Below, piece after piece: positions 62,961 through 64,000 of a stretch of 64,000 nucleotides of DNA. This DNA is from Deltaproteobacteria bacterium (lineage in GTDB: Bacteria; Myxococcota_A; UBA9042; PHBI01), in assembly GCA_020632715.1 (NCBI GenBank), contig JACKFA010000003.1:806001-870000 (forward strand), given 5' to 3'. Under the pieces are notes generated by a model, which worked only from the letters and a program-made list of their open reading frames with translations, was not told where the DNA came from and did not search any database. How positions within the stretch are numbered: position 1 is the stretch's first letter; each line of letters begins with the position of its first letter. The position numbers and the translations under genes are program-made.

Positions 62961-62996
62961 CCCCACGGACCACGACTCACGCGGCGCCGGACCCGG

Positions 62997-64000
62997 TCAG
63001 TGGTGCGAGATCGTCCCCGCCTCGAACGACCCGCCTTCCCAGCGGAAGTTGTCGAGGATGACCTGAGAGTCCCACGCGTCGTCGCTCGTGTCGTGGATGT
63101 GGAAGATGAGCTCGAACTGCTCACCCGCCTGGATCGGCCACGACGTCGACAGCCACCCTGTCGAGCTCCCGAACGGGCACTGGTGCCCCGTCCCCGCGAT
63201 GTTCGTCGTCACGTTCGCGCACGGCTCCGAGAACGCCGTGTTGATGGCGATGTAGCACCACGCCTCTCCCTCGAGCAGGAAGTCGTGGTACTGGTTCGGG
63301 TGCGAGCAGTGCGTGTAGTTGATGATCGTCGGCTGGTTCTGCGTCGTCTGCGGCGCCTTCAGCACGATGTAGAACTTGTCGTTGAACTCGCTCCCGATGA
63401 ACTCCTCGTACTCCGCCGAGAGGAAGATGTAGTCGAGCGTGAACCCCGTCGCCCCCGGCGGCGCCCGCATCGTCACCTTCAGCTCCACCGCGTCGTACAT
63501 GTCCTCGCCCGAGCTCGAGTACGGGTCCGGCGGCCCCCCGAACGCCCCGCTCGGGTACGCGTTGTGGTTCGTGTCGTTCCACCGCCCCGAGCCGAGCACC
63601 GCGTACGACCCGCCCTCCCGCGGCGCGAGCCCGTTGATCGTGCTCCCCCAGCGGTTCATCGCCGTCCAGTACCCCGAGATCCCGTCGCCCGTCGGGCTCG
63701 TGATGCTCGACCCCGTCACGTACCCCGGGTAGCAGATCTCCATCGCGCACAGCACCGCGTCCACCGTGCTCCCCGTGCACGCCCCGTCGCACGTCGGCGG
63801 CAGCGGGCTCCCGCCGTTGTCCCCCTGCGCGACCCCGTCGCAGTCGTTGTCGAGCCCGTCGTTCAGGACCTCCTCCTGCTCCGGGCTCACGAGCGCGCTG
63901 TAGTCGTAGCAGTCCCCGCCGCCCTTCGGGCAGATGGCCGGCGTCCCGACGATCGGCAGCGCCGCGTCGCAGAAGCCGTCGCCGTCGTCGTCGCAGCCCT
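62997..64000 (-). CDS. Secreted protein with MopE-type metal-binding motif and choice-of-anchor-like domain, 5' end outside window
   Basis: The visible C-terminal 333 residues start beyond the window. From the edge inward they read DDDGDGFCDAALPIV, then EVLNDGLDNDCDGVAQGDN, the putative metal-binding motif found in many secreted Myxococcota proteins. A domain of about 240 residues follows with conserved Cys pairs and strand patterns (FTLDYIFLSAEYEEFIGSEF, FYIVLKAPQTTQNQPTIINY, ELIFHIHDTSDDAWDSQVIL), like the choice-of-anchor L domain. The start and any signal peptide are not in view. The reverse arm of the repeat array begins 37 bases after its stop. Confidence 0.8.
   Translation of the reverse strand, partial: GCDDDGDGFCDAALPIVGTPAICPKGGGDCYDYSALVSPEQEEVLNDGLDNDCDGVAQGDNGGSPLPPTCDGACTGSTVDAVLCAMEICYPGYVTGSSITSPTGDGISGYWTAMNRWGSTINGLAPREGGSYAVLGSGRWNDTNHNAYPSGAFGGPPDPYSSSGEDMYDAVELKVTMRAPPGATGFTLDYIFLSAEYEEFIGSEFNDKFYIVLKAPQTTQNQPTIINYTHCSHPNQYHDFLLEGEAWCYIAINTAFSEPCANVTTNIAGTGHQCPFGSSTGWLSTSWPIQAGEQFELIFHIHDTSDDAWDSQVILDNFRWEGGSFEAGTISHH

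Noticed and set aside
62698..63066. Short proteins rich in Pro, Arg, Cys and Ser that could be translated from the repeat array
   Set aside because: All frames across the arms give near-identical low-complexity peptides from the repeat unit, without ribosome sites. They are repeat translations, not genes.

Overview
This is a very GC-rich chromosomal segment with tightly packed genes on both strands. The gene content points to a myxobacterium-like member of Myxococcota, although no rRNA or other phylogenetic marker was compared. Supporting features are many secreted or lipoprotein genes with Cys-rich CxDGxxC repeats, DxDGDG calcium-type repeats, MopE-type DGLDNDCDG motifs, lamin-tail domains and choice-of-anchor domains. 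A Ser/Thr kinase with a PEGA domain, VIT/vWA proteins, TPR proteins and a LonB-like protease fit the same picture. I see no phage, transposase, tRNA, rRNA or CRISPR.

Layout. 1-9292: an acyl-CoA ligase cut by the window edge, a divergent minimal penicillin-binding protein, a minus-strand unit (lamin-tail lipoprotein, rhomboid protease, TatD nuclease), then clpP followed by a TPR gene. 9420-12810: rpsA with a strong promoter, a 52-residue protein in its own promoter-to-terminator unit, and a secreted protein with calcium-type repeats. 12847-20375 (minus): housekeeping cluster tilS-ftsH-folP-glmM-nnr. 20529-28913 (plus): surface and signalling genes (vWA lipoprotein, kinase/PEGA, TPR protein, VIT-vWA protein). 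28939-32601 (minus): two-subunit biotin-dependent acyl-CoA carboxylase. 32758-41790: secreted proteins, dapD-lonB, a Cys-rich CAP-domain protein, a cyclophilin and a repeat element. 41922-47041: a gene read through three frame changes, an unknown gene, and a two-gene MNIO (DUF692) plus partner operon that looks like a peptide-modification system. 47137-51858: yceD-rpmF-rpiB-nrdR-ribD-ribE and ribH-nusB. 51868-58972: small unknown genes, an orphan secretin-type N-domain protein, an alpha/beta hydrolase, trpB with a truncated globin, a TPR protein and a thioesterase. 59052-64000: a second acyl-CoA ligase, a Tat-exported PQQ-type propeller, a large inverted-repeat array and a partial metal-binding-motif protein.

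Gene organisation. Many adjacent genes overlap by GTGA, ATGA or TGATG, implying translational coupling (for example MNIO/partner, glmM/nnr, nrdR/ribD, trpB/globin). Promoters resemble sigma-70 sites (TTGNCN, about 17 bases, TANNNT). Several genes have the -10 hexamer only 6-7 bases before the start codon and no ribosome binding site, so they are probably transcribed as leaderless mRNAs.

The observations I would follow first are the MNIO/partner operon with no visible precursor peptide, the two related inverted-repeat elements that both sit in gaps between converging genes, the self-contained small gene at 11598, and the start-less dockerin-type gene abutting the lonB stop codon. Two genes (kinase at 25265; unknown gene at 41922-44586) contain frame changes in G or GC runs that may be sequencing errors or real decay.
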